Shown: positions 51,301 to 59,265, counted from the first letter of the stretch. The stretch is 64,000 nt of DNA from CAZJRB01 sp964547995 (GCA_964547995.1 CAZJRB010000004.1:70311-134310); one strand, 5' to 3'. Notes: generated by a model not told the origin, from the letters alone. Numbers and translations: made by a program.

Positions 51301-51727
51301 CGGTCAACATCGACGGCTTCCTGGTATCCTTGTGTACGCCCGCGCTGGGCTGATCGGCTTGGTAGGTGAACTTGATTGCGTTCGGGCTCCGGTCCGCCTG
51401 CGGAGGCGTTCCCGTGTCGCTGAAAATCTGTTTTGCCAGCGGAGAGGTCGGCACTTCGCCCGGCTCGAGCCAGAGCCGCAGCGTGCCGGTCATGTCGTCG
51501 CCCAGGTAGGTCTTCGGCGTGGCGAGAAAGACCGACGCCCCATCTTCGGCCGCCGCAACCGCCGCCGCGACCGCCCCGGTGCTGCCGCCGACCACAACCA
51601 CGTCGACATCATAGGCCACCGGAATCTGCCGGGCCGATTCATTAACGACCGGCCCCGCATATGCGGCGGTCGACATTCCCAGAATCACAACAAACAACAA
51701 GGCAAGGAAAGAACATTGGCGAAACAT
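48329..51727 (-). CDS. Large exported FAD-dependent oxidoreductase with two FAD domains
   Basis: A 1132-residue protein with signal peptide (FLALLFVVILGMSTAAYAG). Two dinucleotide-binding starts are present: DVDVVVVGGSTGAVAAAVAA near residue 38 and YDVVVIGGGTSGAPAGISAA near 560. These are tandem copies of the planctomycete FAD-dependent oxidoreductase family. Inserted after the first fold is a discoidin/F5-8C-type domain (WADSARQSVQYDADVNITAD to KIFVQKPAGMERTLLGEIEI), probably for carbohydrate binding. The second copy keeps the C-terminal GILVVGLGMSTHRDAVPLIR. About 180 C-terminal residues look like HEAT-type repeats (MGDPTALDDVIAQVRKHDGW). AAAGGAG sets the ATG. The substrate is unknown. Confidence 0.83.
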   Translation of the reverse strand: MFRQCSFLALLFVVILGMSTAAYAGPVVNESARQIPVAYDVDVVVVGGSTGAVAAAVAAAEDGASVFLATPKTYLGDDMTGTLRLWLEPGEVPTSPLAKQIFSDTGTPPQADRSPNAIKFTYQADQPSAGVHKDTRKPSMLTDGRWADSARQSVQYDADVNITADLKKPQEIKEVRLMFFRRTNGVGGTNFDVAAMTVSTSDDGKTWKKVAEIKNTKPKPGFGTLVCPIDGKARYVKIFVQKPAGMERTLLGEIEIVGKKKQAKPQPPKAEAAAYPPPRPMHIKRTLDQALLDAGVKYLYGCYATDVLRDAAGNPCGIVMANRAGRQAVIAKVIIDATPRAAVARMAGAKFRPYPTGDQELKYIVIGGKPREGKNLKVREIQPPFGGRGGPHRIFEYTMTIPMAADDDASWAAAEQAFRNATYDPNQQFTANDLFQVPPDAIFGTKEKTFGPFRSTAAPRLWVLGGCADLDRNDAAKLMRPLALIDAGTMIGKAAAAEAKSLPKPKDVKLAGPKPSDRSADAGDTREMLQGVRPVGKSPTILQDARAIPVLGKYDVVVIGGGTSGAPAGISAARQGAKTLVVEYQHMLGGVGTTGAISKYYHGNRVGFTNEVPGTGWIIEQRANWWRDELLKPGGELWFGCIGAGAFVEDGKVKGAVVVTPRGRGVVLADVVIDGTGNSDVAAAAGAETLYTGSDELAMQGTGLPPRNLGASYTNTDFTLVDETDIVDMWHVFVYAKDKYPTAFDQGTLIDTRERRCIVGDHILSVLDEINERTYPDTISQARGGPYDTHGYMVHPCLHVMHPNTHRTIVNIPYRCVLPKGLEGILVVGLGMSTHRDAVPLIRMQPDMQNLGYAAGYTAAVAAKNNQRLRSVDVKAIQKHLVDVGNLEKEVLTDKDSYPLSDEAIAKAVNEFGSDPKHASVIFASPKQSLPMLREAYKKATSEAKPRYAFVLAMMGDPTALDDVIAQVRKHDGWDKGWNYRGMGQFGESLSPLDKAIVALGRTGDKRALPAILEKTALLDPGVVFSHHRATALALESIGDPAAAKPIYDVLQKPGMIGFAHHDIQKARKLGVPGGTTGEQTRRESLRELFLARALYRCGDHKGLGEKILRSYTKDLRGHLARHAQAVLDAGK

Positions 51728-51899
51728 TGGCAACTCCTTTGGATGTGCTGGGTTTCGAATTCTCCACATTATTGCTGAGCGGGGCCGCAAATGCAAGCAA
51801 GCGGACACGAGCGAACAGAGTCTTCCCAAAGCCCCCGCACTGTGTGCAGGTTCTTCGTGGAAGTTCGAGTGGGGAACCGACCGCACTTGACGCAATGAA

Positions 51900-51920
51900 C
51901 CCCCGCACGCAGTGCGGGGG
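51900..51920 (-). terminator. Hairpin terminator downstream of yggU
   Basis: CCCCCGCAC-GCA-GTGCGGGGG, a perfect 9-bp stem 23 bases beyond the yggU stop. On the minus strand it is followed by only a short T-containing tail. Confidence 0.5.
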
Positions 51921-51942
51921 CGTTTGGTGTGGATGGAGACCG

Positions 51943-52242
51943 CTACTGGTTCAACTCGTTGGTGATCCACGTCTGCAATTCGTCCGTCTCGACGTCGCGA
52001 ATCAGAAACCGCTTCTGTTTCGATGTTTCCCCGGCGATCAGCTCGATCTGCGATTTCCGCAGGCCCAGCGACTTGCTCAGCAGGGCGATGATCGCCTTGT
52101 TGGCCTTGCCTTTCTCGGGGGCTTGGGTGACGGAGACCTTGAGCATGCCGTCCTGCTCGCCGCGGATTTCGTTGCGCCGGGCGCCGGGCTGGGCACGGAC
52201 GGGGAGGATCATGCCCTCGGCGTGCGGCTGAAGTTCGATCAT
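51943..52242 (-). CDS. yggU: DUF167/YggU-family protein
   Basis: A 99-residue protein. RAQPGARRNEIRGEQDGMLK and TQAPEKGKANKAIIALLSKS are the conserved core, and SQIELIAGETSKQKRFLIRD closes the fold. It is a small cytoplasmic protein of unknown function, conserved in bacteria and archaea, and often near yggS, which lies 240 bases upstream here with a repeat element between. Confidence 0.88.
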   Translation of the reverse strand: MIELQPHAEGMILPVRAQPGARRNEIRGEQDGMLKVSVTQAPEKGKANKAIIALLSKSLGLRKSQIELIAGETSKQKRFLIRDVETDELQTWITNELNQ

Positions 52243-52245
52243 GAT

Positions 52246-52440
52246 GGCGTGTCAAGGTTTCCGGGAACGCGTGATTCCGTGTTGTAAAGCCGCGACCAGT
52301 GGTCGCGGAAGCCCTGGGGGATGGTTTCCTATGCTGACTCTTCCGCGCGACAAACGGGGTTCCGCTGATCTCCTTGCTTGCAGCGTATGTCCCCGCTTCT
52401 GCGCGACCACTGGTCGCGGCTTTACAACGCAAGCGACTGC
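52246..52440. repeat. Second copy of the AAGCCGCGACCAGTGG element
   Basis: GTAAAGCCGCGACCAGTGGT (about 52285) and ACCACTGGTCGCGGCTTTAC (about 52410) face each other. The left flank TTTCCGGGAACGCGTGATTC matches the left interior of the 57299-57529 copy. The ends are eroded. It lies between yggU and yggS. Confidence 0.65.
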
Positions 52441-52483
52441 TATTGATTTATTGATTTTATCCTGGACAGGTTACAAACCTGTC

Positions 52484-53191
52484 CTACGGGGATATCCTTT
52501 CGTAAAGCGCTGACCCGACGCGGACGATAGTGGCCCCTTCCTCAATCGCGATCTCGTAGTCGGCGCTCATGCCCATCGACAGGTCGTCCATGGCGATCCC
52601 TTCCGGGCAGTTTGCCCGAAGGCGATCCCGCAACTCGCGGATCGCGGCGAACTCGCGCCGCGCGCCGTCGAGGCCGGAATCCAGGCCGGCCATGCACATC
52701 AGCCCGCGAATCTCAATGTTCGCAAAGCCGGCTAACTCGGCCAGCGACGGCTCGATGGCATCGGGCGCGAACCCGTGCTTGGCTTCCTCGCCGGAGACGT
52801 TTACTTCCAAGAGAATCGGCACCCGCAAGGAAAGCTCGCCGGCGATCCGGTTGATCGCCTCGACTAGCTTGAGACTGTCGGCCGACTCGACCATTGCGAC
52901 CAGCGGCAATGTACGTCGGACCTTGTTCCGCTGGAGGTGGCCAATCATGTGCCAGCGGATCGGCAACCCGGCCACTGCCTGGGCCTTGTCGGCGAGTTGT
53001 TGCGGCCGGCTTTCGCCCAAGGTCGTGCAACCGGCTTCAACCAGCGCCCTGATCTCCTCGGGGCCGACGTACTTGGTGACCGCCACCAGGGTAACGTCGT
53101 CCGCTGCGCGACCGCTTCGGGCGGCCGCTTCGGCAATCCGACCGCGGACGGCGGTGACGTTCTCGGTAATTTGAGTAGCAAGGTCTGACAT
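52484..53191 (-). CDS. yggS: YggS/PLPBP-family pyridoxal phosphate homeostasis protein
   Basis: A 235-residue protein with the alanine racemase-like TIM barrel. The PLP lysine is K40 (LVAVTKYVGPEEI). GESRPQQLADKAQAV, RWHMIGHLQRNKVR and GLMCMAGLDSG are family marks, and SMGMSADYEIAIEEGATIVR closes the PLP pocket. It buffers pyridoxal phosphate in the cytoplasm. The ATG at 53191 is used; a TTG at 53221 is open in frame but lacks support. It is 34 bases after the LarA-like gene. Confidence 0.93.
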   Translation of the reverse strand: MSDLATQITENVTAVRGRIAEAAARSGRAADDVTLVAVTKYVGPEEIRALVEAGCTTLGESRPQQLADKAQAVAGLPIRWHMIGHLQRNKVRRTLPLVAMVESADSLKLVEAINRIAGELSLRVPILLEVNVSGEEAKHGFAPDAIEPSLAELAGFANIEIRGLMCMAGLDSGLDGARREFAAIRELRDRLRANCPEGIAMDDLSMGMSADYEIAIEEGATIVRVGSALYERISP

Positions 53192-53225
53192 GGAACAAGG
53201 CAGTGCTTTGCGAAGCTGCAAGCGG

Positions 53226-54446
53226 CTATTTCAGTTTCACGGTAGCATAAGGTGCGTTGGCCAGCAGGATGCACGACTTGTGGTGCCCGGCCAACCGGGC
53301 GAGTTCCTTGCCTGAGGCCACGTGAATCATGTCGAGCTCTTCGACGAGCGACGGCTCCAGCCGACTGAGCAAGTAAATTTTGGCGCAGTCGAGCGCCCTG
53401 GCAAGCTGGCCGGCGATTAAGGTGTCCTCGGGCCGCTCCTTGCCGATTTGCCGCAGAGTCGCCTGGCGGGACTCGCTGCGGGAGAGGCGTCGCAGCACGG
53501 GACCGGGCCTGGCCGCCAGATCGCAACAGACGGCGATCGCCCCGCCGTCCTCGACCAGCGGTACGGCGGCGTCGAGCGCCCGCCCGATGTTCACCCACGT
53601 CTGCTGATCCGAATCACCCTCGATGGCCGCCACGACGAGACTCGCCTGCTCGGAAACCGAACCGTTCCAGGCGGTATGGTACAGTTCGCGGGCACGCTGC
53701 CCGACGGCGTCGCACTGCCCGGCCAGGACGTGCAGGATCGAGGCCCCGCCGGCCGGGACCAGTTGGATCGTGAAACTGATGCCCAACAGCCATGCCACCT
53801 CTTCGACCTTCTTGGCCAGTTTTTGTTCGTAATCGCGGCGCGGGTCGAGCGCCCCGATGGTGCGGAACCGCTGCAGCGTCCGCTCGTCGGAGAACGTCGG
53901 GAAGACCGGCGTATGGATACCGAAATAGCCGGACGCCGCATCACTGTGTACACAACCGATCGGCAATACCAGGTCGGCATCGTGGATTGCGCGATTGACC
54001 AGGATCGGCTCGCCCGACGTGTCGGCGCCCAAGTACCCCAATTGCTCGCGGTCGGCCGGGGCGTGGGTCGCCAGCGTGATTTGACTGCGGACCGGTTCCT
54101 GCAAAAGCCGGCAAGGATCCTCAACCGGAGAATACCCGTTGGGGCGACTCTGTAGCAGAGTAATCCCGTCGGGATGGACTCGGGCATTGACAAGCGACCG
54201 GACAACGGCGGCGGTAACTTGGGCAGCCTGGGGAACACCGTGATCCAGGGCCAGGACCACACGGTCGCTCGGTGTCGTGCATCGCGACAGGGCAGGGTAG
54301 GCAAGCGGGTCGTCCAGCGCGGCGGCCACCGCCTTTTCCAGATGATCCAACGGTTTTCCGGCCGGATGACCGCAGTCGGCCAACAACACCCCCTCCTCGA
54401 AATCGAGGGCAACCGCCGAATCAGTCCCATATCGCAAAACGTTCAT
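53226..54446 (-). CDS. DUF2088/LarA-like protein
   Basis: A 406-residue protein resembling the lactate racemase LarA N-terminal family (DUF2088). DRVVLALDHGVPQAAQVTAA stands where LarA has its DATRP motif, and HPDGITLLQS, DLVLPIGCVHSDAASGYFGI and NAPYATVKLK follow. LarA uses a nickel-pincer cofactor made by LarB, LarC and LarE; none of these genes is here. The usual DDxTRP motif is altered, so racemase activity is not assured. It is first in a minus-strand pair with yggS. Confidence 0.72.
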   Translation of the reverse strand: MNVLRYGTDSAVALDFEEGVLLADCGHPAGKPLDHLEKAVAAALDDPLAYPALSRCTTPSDRVVLALDHGVPQAAQVTAAVVRSLVNARVHPDGITLLQSRPNGYSPVEDPCRLLQEPVRSQITLATHAPADREQLGYLGADTSGEPILVNRAIHDADLVLPIGCVHSDAASGYFGIHTPVFPTFSDERTLQRFRTIGALDPRRDYEQKLAKKVEEVAWLLGISFTIQLVPAGGASILHVLAGQCDAVGQRARELYHTAWNGSVSEQASLVVAAIEGDSDQQTWVNIGRALDAAVPLVEDGGAIAVCCDLAARPGPVLRRLSRSESRQATLRQIGKERPEDTLIAGQLARALDCAKIYLLSRLEPSLVEELDMIHVASGKELARLAGHHKSCILLANAPYATVKLK

Positions 54447-54576
54447 AGCACCTTAATTATCGGGCATTTCCGCGGGAGGTCAAGAAGTCGAGGTTTACGC
54501 ACAGGGCCGATTTGCGAATAATTGACCATGATTCGGAGCAATGGCTGCCTATATCTACAAAACGAAGGATTGGAAC

Positions 54577-56991
54577 ATGATTTGCCCTCCGCACCATTCC
54601 CGTCACTTGGCGATTCGAGCCGCCGGCATCGCCATGCTTGGACTGCTTTGCTTCAGCGGTTGCGGCCCTTCGGAATCGCCGGCCGTACACGGTGTCGACG
54701 GAGGCCTTTCGGCGCCGGGCTCTTCCGGGCAGGCCCCGGTCGCCGGCAAACCGGCATCCGGACGCGAGATACTCGAGGCCATGGCCGCCGCCTACAAGAA
54801 AGCAAACACCTATGCGGACAGCGGCACGGCACGCCGCCAGGCAGACATGAGCGACGGGCAGATCGATGAGGCGGCCGATTTCTCCGTCACGTTCGAGCGC
54901 CCTAACAAACTCCGCATGCACGTATACGAAGGAGTTGTCGTCTGCGACGGAAAGGAGCTGCTCGCGGGCGTCAAGGGCCTGCCGAACCAGGTCCTGGTCA
55001 AAAAAGCCCCCGACGAACTGACGAGCGAATTCATCTACAGCGATCCGATTCTGTACCGGGAACTGAGCGGACGTTTCGCCGGACCTTCCCCCCAACTGAG
55101 CTTCTTGCTCACCGACGACACGTTGCAGGGACTTACGCAAAACGCCGAGGAAGTGACCCTGGAAGAGCCGGGGAAGATCGACGGCCGGCAGTGCCACCGC
55201 GTCGCGATTCGATCGCCGGACGGAATCGGCGTATTCTGGGTCGATCAGGAAACGTACGTGTTGCGGCGGGTCGAGTACCCGACCGATGTGCTGCGACGGC
55301 ATCTCGCCGAGGGCAGAGAGGTCCGAAGCGTCTCCTTGGTGGTCGATTTCCGGGGCGCGCAATTCGATACCCCCATCGACCCCGCGGCCTTTCAGTTCGA
55401 GATTCCCCGGGGCGCCGCGCGGGTGAGGTATTTCGTCGAGCCGCCGCCGGACCGGCTCATGGAAGGTCCGGGCCAACTGCTGGGGAAAAAGGTCCCGGCG
55501 TTTCGGTTCACCGATCCGGCCGGCCGACCCGTAACGCCGGAGTCGCTGGCCGGAAAGGTCGCCGTGCTGGATTTCTGGGCAACGTGGTGCAACCCGTGCC
55601 GACAGACCCTGCCGCTGCTCAGCACCGCGTACGACCCGTTCAGAGACAATCCCAAAGTTGCCGTCTTCGCCGTCAGCGTCGACGAATCCCAAACCGCCGG
55701 ACAAACCCTGACCGACACTTTCAAGGCATTGGGAGTCGATCTGCCGATCGCCCGCGATCCCCGTCAGGATGCATTTACCCTGTTCCATATCAAAGAAATA
55801 CCCGCCATGCTGATTGTCGGTGCGAAGGGCACCGTGCAAGACGTGAGAATGGGCCTCGATCCGAACCTTGCTGCAACACTGCCGAAGAAACTCGACAAGC
55901 TGCTCGCCGGGGAAAACCTCTACCGGGAACAACTCGACGCATACAAGGAGCAAATGGAAAGGGCGCTGGAAGCGGCCAGACCCATTGCCGACAGCACCCC
56001 GCCGAAAACGTTCAAACTCGCCCCCTTGTGGCAATGTACCGGGCTGAAAAACCCGGGAAACATCCTCGTCGTACGCGACGGGAGCGAGCCTCCCCGGTTG
56101 ATCGTCATCAGCCAGTGGGCGTCGATCGACGAAGTTGCCCTCGACGGAAAAGTCATTGCCACGCACGAAATGTCCGTCGAACGAACAGGACCGATCTACC
56201 AATTGCGGACCGCCGTCGGAGGAGACGGGCGGCGCTGGTTTGCCGCCTTCGCTTACGGCTCCCCCCAATTCCACCTGCTCGATGAGAACCTGAACCCGGC
56301 GTTCAGCTTTCCGAAGAATGTAACGGATACCCCGATTGAGACCACCGACGTCCAATTAGGCGACCTCGACGGCGACGGCAAGCTCAATGCCTACGTCGGT
56401 TATATCGGAAAGACCGGAGTGCAAGCGGTTTCGCTCGAAGGCACCCGGGTTTGGTCGAGCACGGCCGTCAGCAACGTGCTGGCGATGGCCCTCGGCGGTC
56501 CGGACCCGCAAGGAAAACGCCGGCTCTGCTGCACGAACAGCTCCGGGAAACTTGCCGTGCTCGACGCGGCCGGAAACCTCCAGGGAGAAGTCGCCCTGCC
56601 GGAACAGTTCCTCTATGCCATTGCGGCCGCCGACCTGCAACGCAACGGGCGATTCCTGTGGTGCGGCCTTTCGCAACCGCAGCCGATGACAAACAGGGTA
56701 GTGGGGTTCAATCTTCAGGGCGAGCTGCTTTGGACCCACCCCATGCCGGCCGGACGCCACCAGTGGCCGGTGGAACGGATCATCCCCGGACGGCTGGCCC
56801 CGGACGCCGACGGACGGTGGCTCCTGCCCGGGCCCGACGGATCGATCCGGGTGATTGCCGCCGACGGAAAACTCCTCGATCAGTTCCACTGCGGGGCAGA
56901 GATAACCGGCCTGGCCACCGTCGAACACGACGGGCACGCCATGCTGATCCTCGCGTCGCCCGAAGGGCTTCAAGCGTGGCTGGTGGAATAG
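54577..56991 (+). CDS. Lipoprotein with TlpA-like thioredoxin and beta-propeller domains
   Basis: An 804-residue protein. The lipobox LGLLCFSGCG predicts a lipid-anchored protein. Residues about 60-260 resemble the LolA-like DUF2092 fold (DGRQCHRVAIRSPDGIGVFW). A TlpA/redoxin domain follows (about 290-425), with active site W-C338-N-P-C341 (FWATWCNPCRQTLP) and a cis-Pro loop KEIPAMLIV. The C-terminal 370 residues look like a beta-propeller with a calcium-type loop LGDLDGDGKLNAYVGY. ATG 54577 is chosen for AAGGA and the lipobox; ATG 54541 is possible. It probably reduces disulfides in the periplasm, and target proteins are unknown. The cysteine-rich protein at 58384 is a conceivable client. 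Confidence 0.82.
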   Translation: MICPPHHSRHLAIRAAGIAMLGLLCFSGCGPSESPAVHGVDGGLSAPGSSGQAPVAGKPASGREILEAMAAAYKKANTYADSGTARRQADMSDGQIDEAADFSVTFERPNKLRMHVYEGVVVCDGKELLAGVKGLPNQVLVKKAPDELTSEFIYSDPILYRELSGRFAGPSPQLSFLLTDDTLQGLTQNAEEVTLEEPGKIDGRQCHRVAIRSPDGIGVFWVDQETYVLRRVEYPTDVLRRHLAEGREVRSVSLVVDFRGAQFDTPIDPAAFQFEIPRGAARVRYFVEPPPDRLMEGPGQLLGKKVPAFRFTDPAGRPVTPESLAGKVAVLDFWATWCNPCRQTLPLLSTAYDPFRDNPKVAVFAVSVDESQTAGQTLTDTFKALGVDLPIARDPRQDAFTLFHIKEIPAMLIVGAKGTVQDVRMGLDPNLAATLPKKLDKLLAGENLYREQLDAYKEQMERALEAARPIADSTPPKTFKLAPLWQCTGLKNPGNILVVRDGSEPPRLIVISQWASIDEVALDGKVIATHEMSVERTGPIYQLRTAVGGDGRRWFAAFAYGSPQFHLLDENLNPAFSFPKNVTDTPIETTDVQLGDLDGDGKLNAYVGYIGKTGVQAVSLEGTRVWSSTAVSNVLAMALGGPDPQGKRRLCCTNSSGKLAVLDAAGNLQGEVALPEQFLYAIAAADLQRNGRFLWCGLSQPQPMTNRVVGFNLQGELLWTHPMPAGRHQWPVERIIPGRLAPDADGRWLLPGPDGSIRVIAADGKLLDQFHCGAEITGLATVEHDGHAMLILASPEGLQAWLVE

Positions 56992-57022
56992 GGGTCAGGG
57001 GTTAGGGGTTGGGGGTTAGAGG
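56991..57022 (+). repeat. G-quadruplex-capable tract starting at the stop codon
   Basis: TAGGGGTCAGGGGTTAGGGG then TTGGGGGTTAGAGGG: five G runs on the sense strand. The TAG stop (56989-56991) is part of the repeat. Confidence 0.75.
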
Positions 57023-57091
57023 GATATTGCAAATTGCAAACTGCGTAACACTTCAGCCGAATGGCGAAACGCGGGTTTTTCCCGGGGAAAT

Positions 57092-57182
57092 TGTAGGGAA
57101 CGGCCTCTGTGCCGTTCCGCGGATCGGCCAGGCAGCGTTGATGGCCGTTGCGCCCGGAATGCCACAGAGGGCGTTCCCTACA
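57092..57182. repeat. Palindrome related to the 19.8-kb element
   Basis: TGTAGGGAACG (57092-57102) and CGTTCCCTACA (57172-57182) flank GGCCTCTGTGCCGTTCC and its inverse partner GCCACAGAGGG. Same family as 19790-19865. A GGCCTTGGAAGGCC hairpin sits at 57216-57229. Confidence 0.65.
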
Positions 57183-57298
57183 GGACTTGCGATTTCTCAA
57201 TATGTTTGCAGCGACGGCCTTGGAAGGCCATCGTATTGCAGACGGCTGAAGTATTACGCAATTTTCAATTTTCAATTTTCAATTTGCAATCTCTTTAG

Positions 57299-57529
57299 TA
57301 CTACAGCGCTAAGTCAAAGTTTCCTGGGACGCGTGATTTTGTGTTGCAAAGCCGCGACCAGTGGTCGCGGAGAAGCGGGGAGACACTCTGCAAATGAGAA
57401 AATCGTGTGATGCCTTCATTGACACAAGGAACAACGGCGCAGAAAACCCTCACCCAGGGTTTCCGCGACCACTGGTCGCGGCTTTACATACGAAACGACC
57501 CCCTAAACGACCGACTTAGCGCTGTAGTA
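57299..57529. mobile_element. 231-bp MITE-like element with 17-bp perfect inverted ends
   Basis: TACTACAGCGCTAAGTC (57299-57315) is exactly inverted at 57513-57529. TTAG occurs directly on both outer sides (57295-57298 and 57530-57533), a candidate 4-base target duplication. The interior carries the GCCGCGACCAGTGGTCGCGG hairpin pair. Shortened copies are at 8228 and 52246. No ORF, so it would need a transposase encoded elsewhere. Confidence 0.78.
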
Positions 57530-57559
57530 TTAGTTGCTCCTATTCCCAACCCTTAACCT

Positions 57560-57590
57560 CCCAACCCCTAACCCCTAACCCCTAGCCCCC
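57560..57590 (-). repeat. G-quadruplex-capable tract spanning the HPt stop codon
   Basis: On the minus (sense) strand the last codons and stop read GGGGGCTAGGGGTTAGGGG and continue with GTTAGGGGTTGGG. Five G runs; the TAG belongs to the repeat. Confidence 0.75.
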
Positions 57591-57929
57591 TAATTCTTCG
57601 CCCGGCGTTCCGGTGCGGACACGATTGCACATCTCAACAAGGGCATCCACCATTTCGCAAATTTTCTCGAAGGATACGTCTTGGCGGAGTACGTCCTCCA
57701 GCCTCTCCGCACAAGACGTGATCGCGTCAAATCCGTAGCTGCCCGCCGCACCCTTCAGTTGATGCACCGTCCGGCACAATTCTCCCCAATTCGAGGCATC
57801 CAGTTGGTCCAACAGGACGGCGATGCGATTGGGCAGTTCCTGGACAAACATTTCGACGATCTCCGCCAGTTCCGGGTCAGCGCCCAGACAGGAATATAAA
57901 GGCTCCTTGGTAGGTATCTCTTTGACCAT
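57582..57929 (-). CDS. Stand-alone HPt-domain phosphotransfer protein
   Basis: A 115-residue protein consisting of one four-helix HPt domain. The phospho-accepting His is H56 in CRTVHQLKGAAGSYGFDAIT, the standard signature. ADPELAEIVEMFVQELPNRI forms the first helix. It relays phosphate from a hybrid sensor kinase to a response regulator; neither is nearby. GGAGG supports ATG 57929, although the frame stays open upstream. Its 3' end is the G-rich repeat described separately. Confidence 0.88.
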   Translation of the reverse strand: MVKEIPTKEPLYSCLGADPELAEIVEMFVQELPNRIAVLLDQLDASNWGELCRTVHQLKGAAGSYGFDAITSCAERLEDVLRQDVSFEKICEMVDALVEMCNRVRTGTPGEELGG

Positions 57930-58383
57930 AGCAGCTTGCCTCCAGGATAAGCGCATCCGCAATCTCCAGTTGGATCGGGCACCCCAAATCCTTATGAAGC
58001 CTACGTTACACCCCCGCTGGCAGGCCGATCCGATCGGAGAACCCGCGAAGCCGTCGACGCCATCTCTCCAGCATCCCCCCAGCAAAGCGGGCCGAATTAT
58101 CCGGTTCGTAGGGATGGGAGGCCGCTGAAAAAACGGCCCCGAAAACAAGCCGCTAGTCAGGTAGAGGGGATAGCGCCTACGTTTTCCCTGCGCAAGACCG
58201 ATATAACCAACTCGTGTGTTACAAATGGCCGCAGAATTTGCGAGATTTGGCGGAGATGGGTTGTCTAGTGAAGAAATGCTCGCTTCCTCGTCGATACCAA
58301 CCGCTGGATTGAAGACAAAATCCCTATTTGCGCTAGTTTGCGTAAGTATCCCACTAGGTCTTTCCTAACAAGGAGTGCCTCTC
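57930..58383. other. 454-bp divergent gap
   Basis: It lies between the divergent HPt and cysteine-rich protein genes and should hold both promoters. The region 58200-58340 is less GC-rich than its surroundings, but no confident hexamer pair, repeat or ORF with a ribosome site was found. Confidence 0.4.
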
Positions 58384-59265
58384 ATGAAGCGTCGTATCCT
58401 GTTAACGGGACTGGCTGCTGTCGCACTCGTGATCGCGGCTTCCCACGCCCAGGCTGGCTGGTTCGCCAATCTGGCTGGCTGCTGCGATCCGGCTTGTTGT
58501 GACAAAGCATGCTGCGAGCCAGCATGTTGCGACGAAGCCGAATGCTGCGAACCGGCCACCTGCCGTCCCAAGCGTTGTCGTACGTGCCGTCCGCGGACTT
58601 GCCGTCCGAGGACGTGCTGTGCCAAGGCCTGCTGTGAGCCCGAGTGCTGCGAGCCCGAGTGCTGCGAGCCCGAGTGCTGCGCCAAGACGTGCCGTGCGCG
58701 TCGTTGCCGCACGTGCCGTCCGCGGACTTGCCGTCCGAAGACGTGCTGCGCCAAGGAGTGCTGCGAGCCTGCCTGCTGCGAGAAAGAGTGCTGCGAGCCC
58801 GAGTGCTGTGCCAAGACGTGCCGTGCGCGTCGTTGCCGCACGTGCCGTCCGCGGACCTGCCGTCCGAAGACGTGCTGCGCCAAGGAGTGCTGCGAGCCTG
58901 CCTGCTGCGAAGAAGCCAAGTGCTGTGAGCCCGAGTGCTGCGAGCCCGAGTGCTGTGCCAAGACGTGCCGTGCGCGTCGTTGCCGCACTTGCCGTCCGCG
59001 GACCTGCCGTCCGAGGACGTGCTGCGCCAAGGCCTGCTGCGACCCTGCCTGCTGCGAAGAGGCTAAGTGCTGCGAGCCCGAGTGCTGCGAGCCGGCCACG
59101 TGCTGCGCCAAGCGATGCCGTAAGCATTGCCGTCGTTGCCGCACTTGCCGTCCGCGGACGTGCTGCGCGAAGGCCTGCTGCGATCCCGCCTGCTGTGGTG
59201 TCGCCGTTGAGGGCGAGGCCGCACCCGCCGAGGAGGCGCCTGAGGCACCCGTCGCCGCTGAGTAA
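58384..59265 (+). CDS. Exported cysteine-rich repeat protein
   Basis: A 293-residue protein with a clear signal peptide (MKRRILLTGLAAVALVIAAS then HAQA). The mature part contains about 80 cysteines, near 30 percent of residues, mostly in CC and TC pairs. It is built from about 43-49-residue repeats alternating an acidic block of CCEPECCEP units with a basic block CRARRCRTCRPRTCRPKTCC. The end is acidic and Cys-free (EGEAAPAEEAPEAPVAAE). AAGGAG, 8 bases before ATG, and a strong terminator suggest high expression. No known domain is recognised. Metal binding or disulfide cross-linking in the envelope are both possible; planctomycete walls were long described as cysteine-rich protein. Confidence 0.85.
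   Translation: MKRRILLTGLAAVALVIAASHAQAGWFANLAGCCDPACCDKACCEPACCDEAECCEPATCRPKRCRTCRPRTCRPRTCCAKACCEPECCEPECCEPECCAKTCRARRCRTCRPRTCRPKTCCAKECCEPACCEKECCEPECCAKTCRARRCRTCRPRTCRPKTCCAKECCEPACCEEAKCCEPECCEPECCAKTCRARRCRTCRPRTCRPRTCCAKACCDPACCEEAKCCEPECCEPATCCAKRCRKHCRRCRTCRPRTCCAKACCDPACCGVAVEGEAAPAEEAPEAPVAAE

Noticed and set aside
52484..54446. Lactate racemase operon
   Set aside because: Only a LarA-like protein is present, its signature motif is altered, and larB/C/E maturation genes are absent; the neighbour is yggS.
56991..57022. Telomere-like TTAGGGG repeats marking a replicon end
   Set aside because: The same tracts sit at several internal gene ends, and genes continue on both sides.
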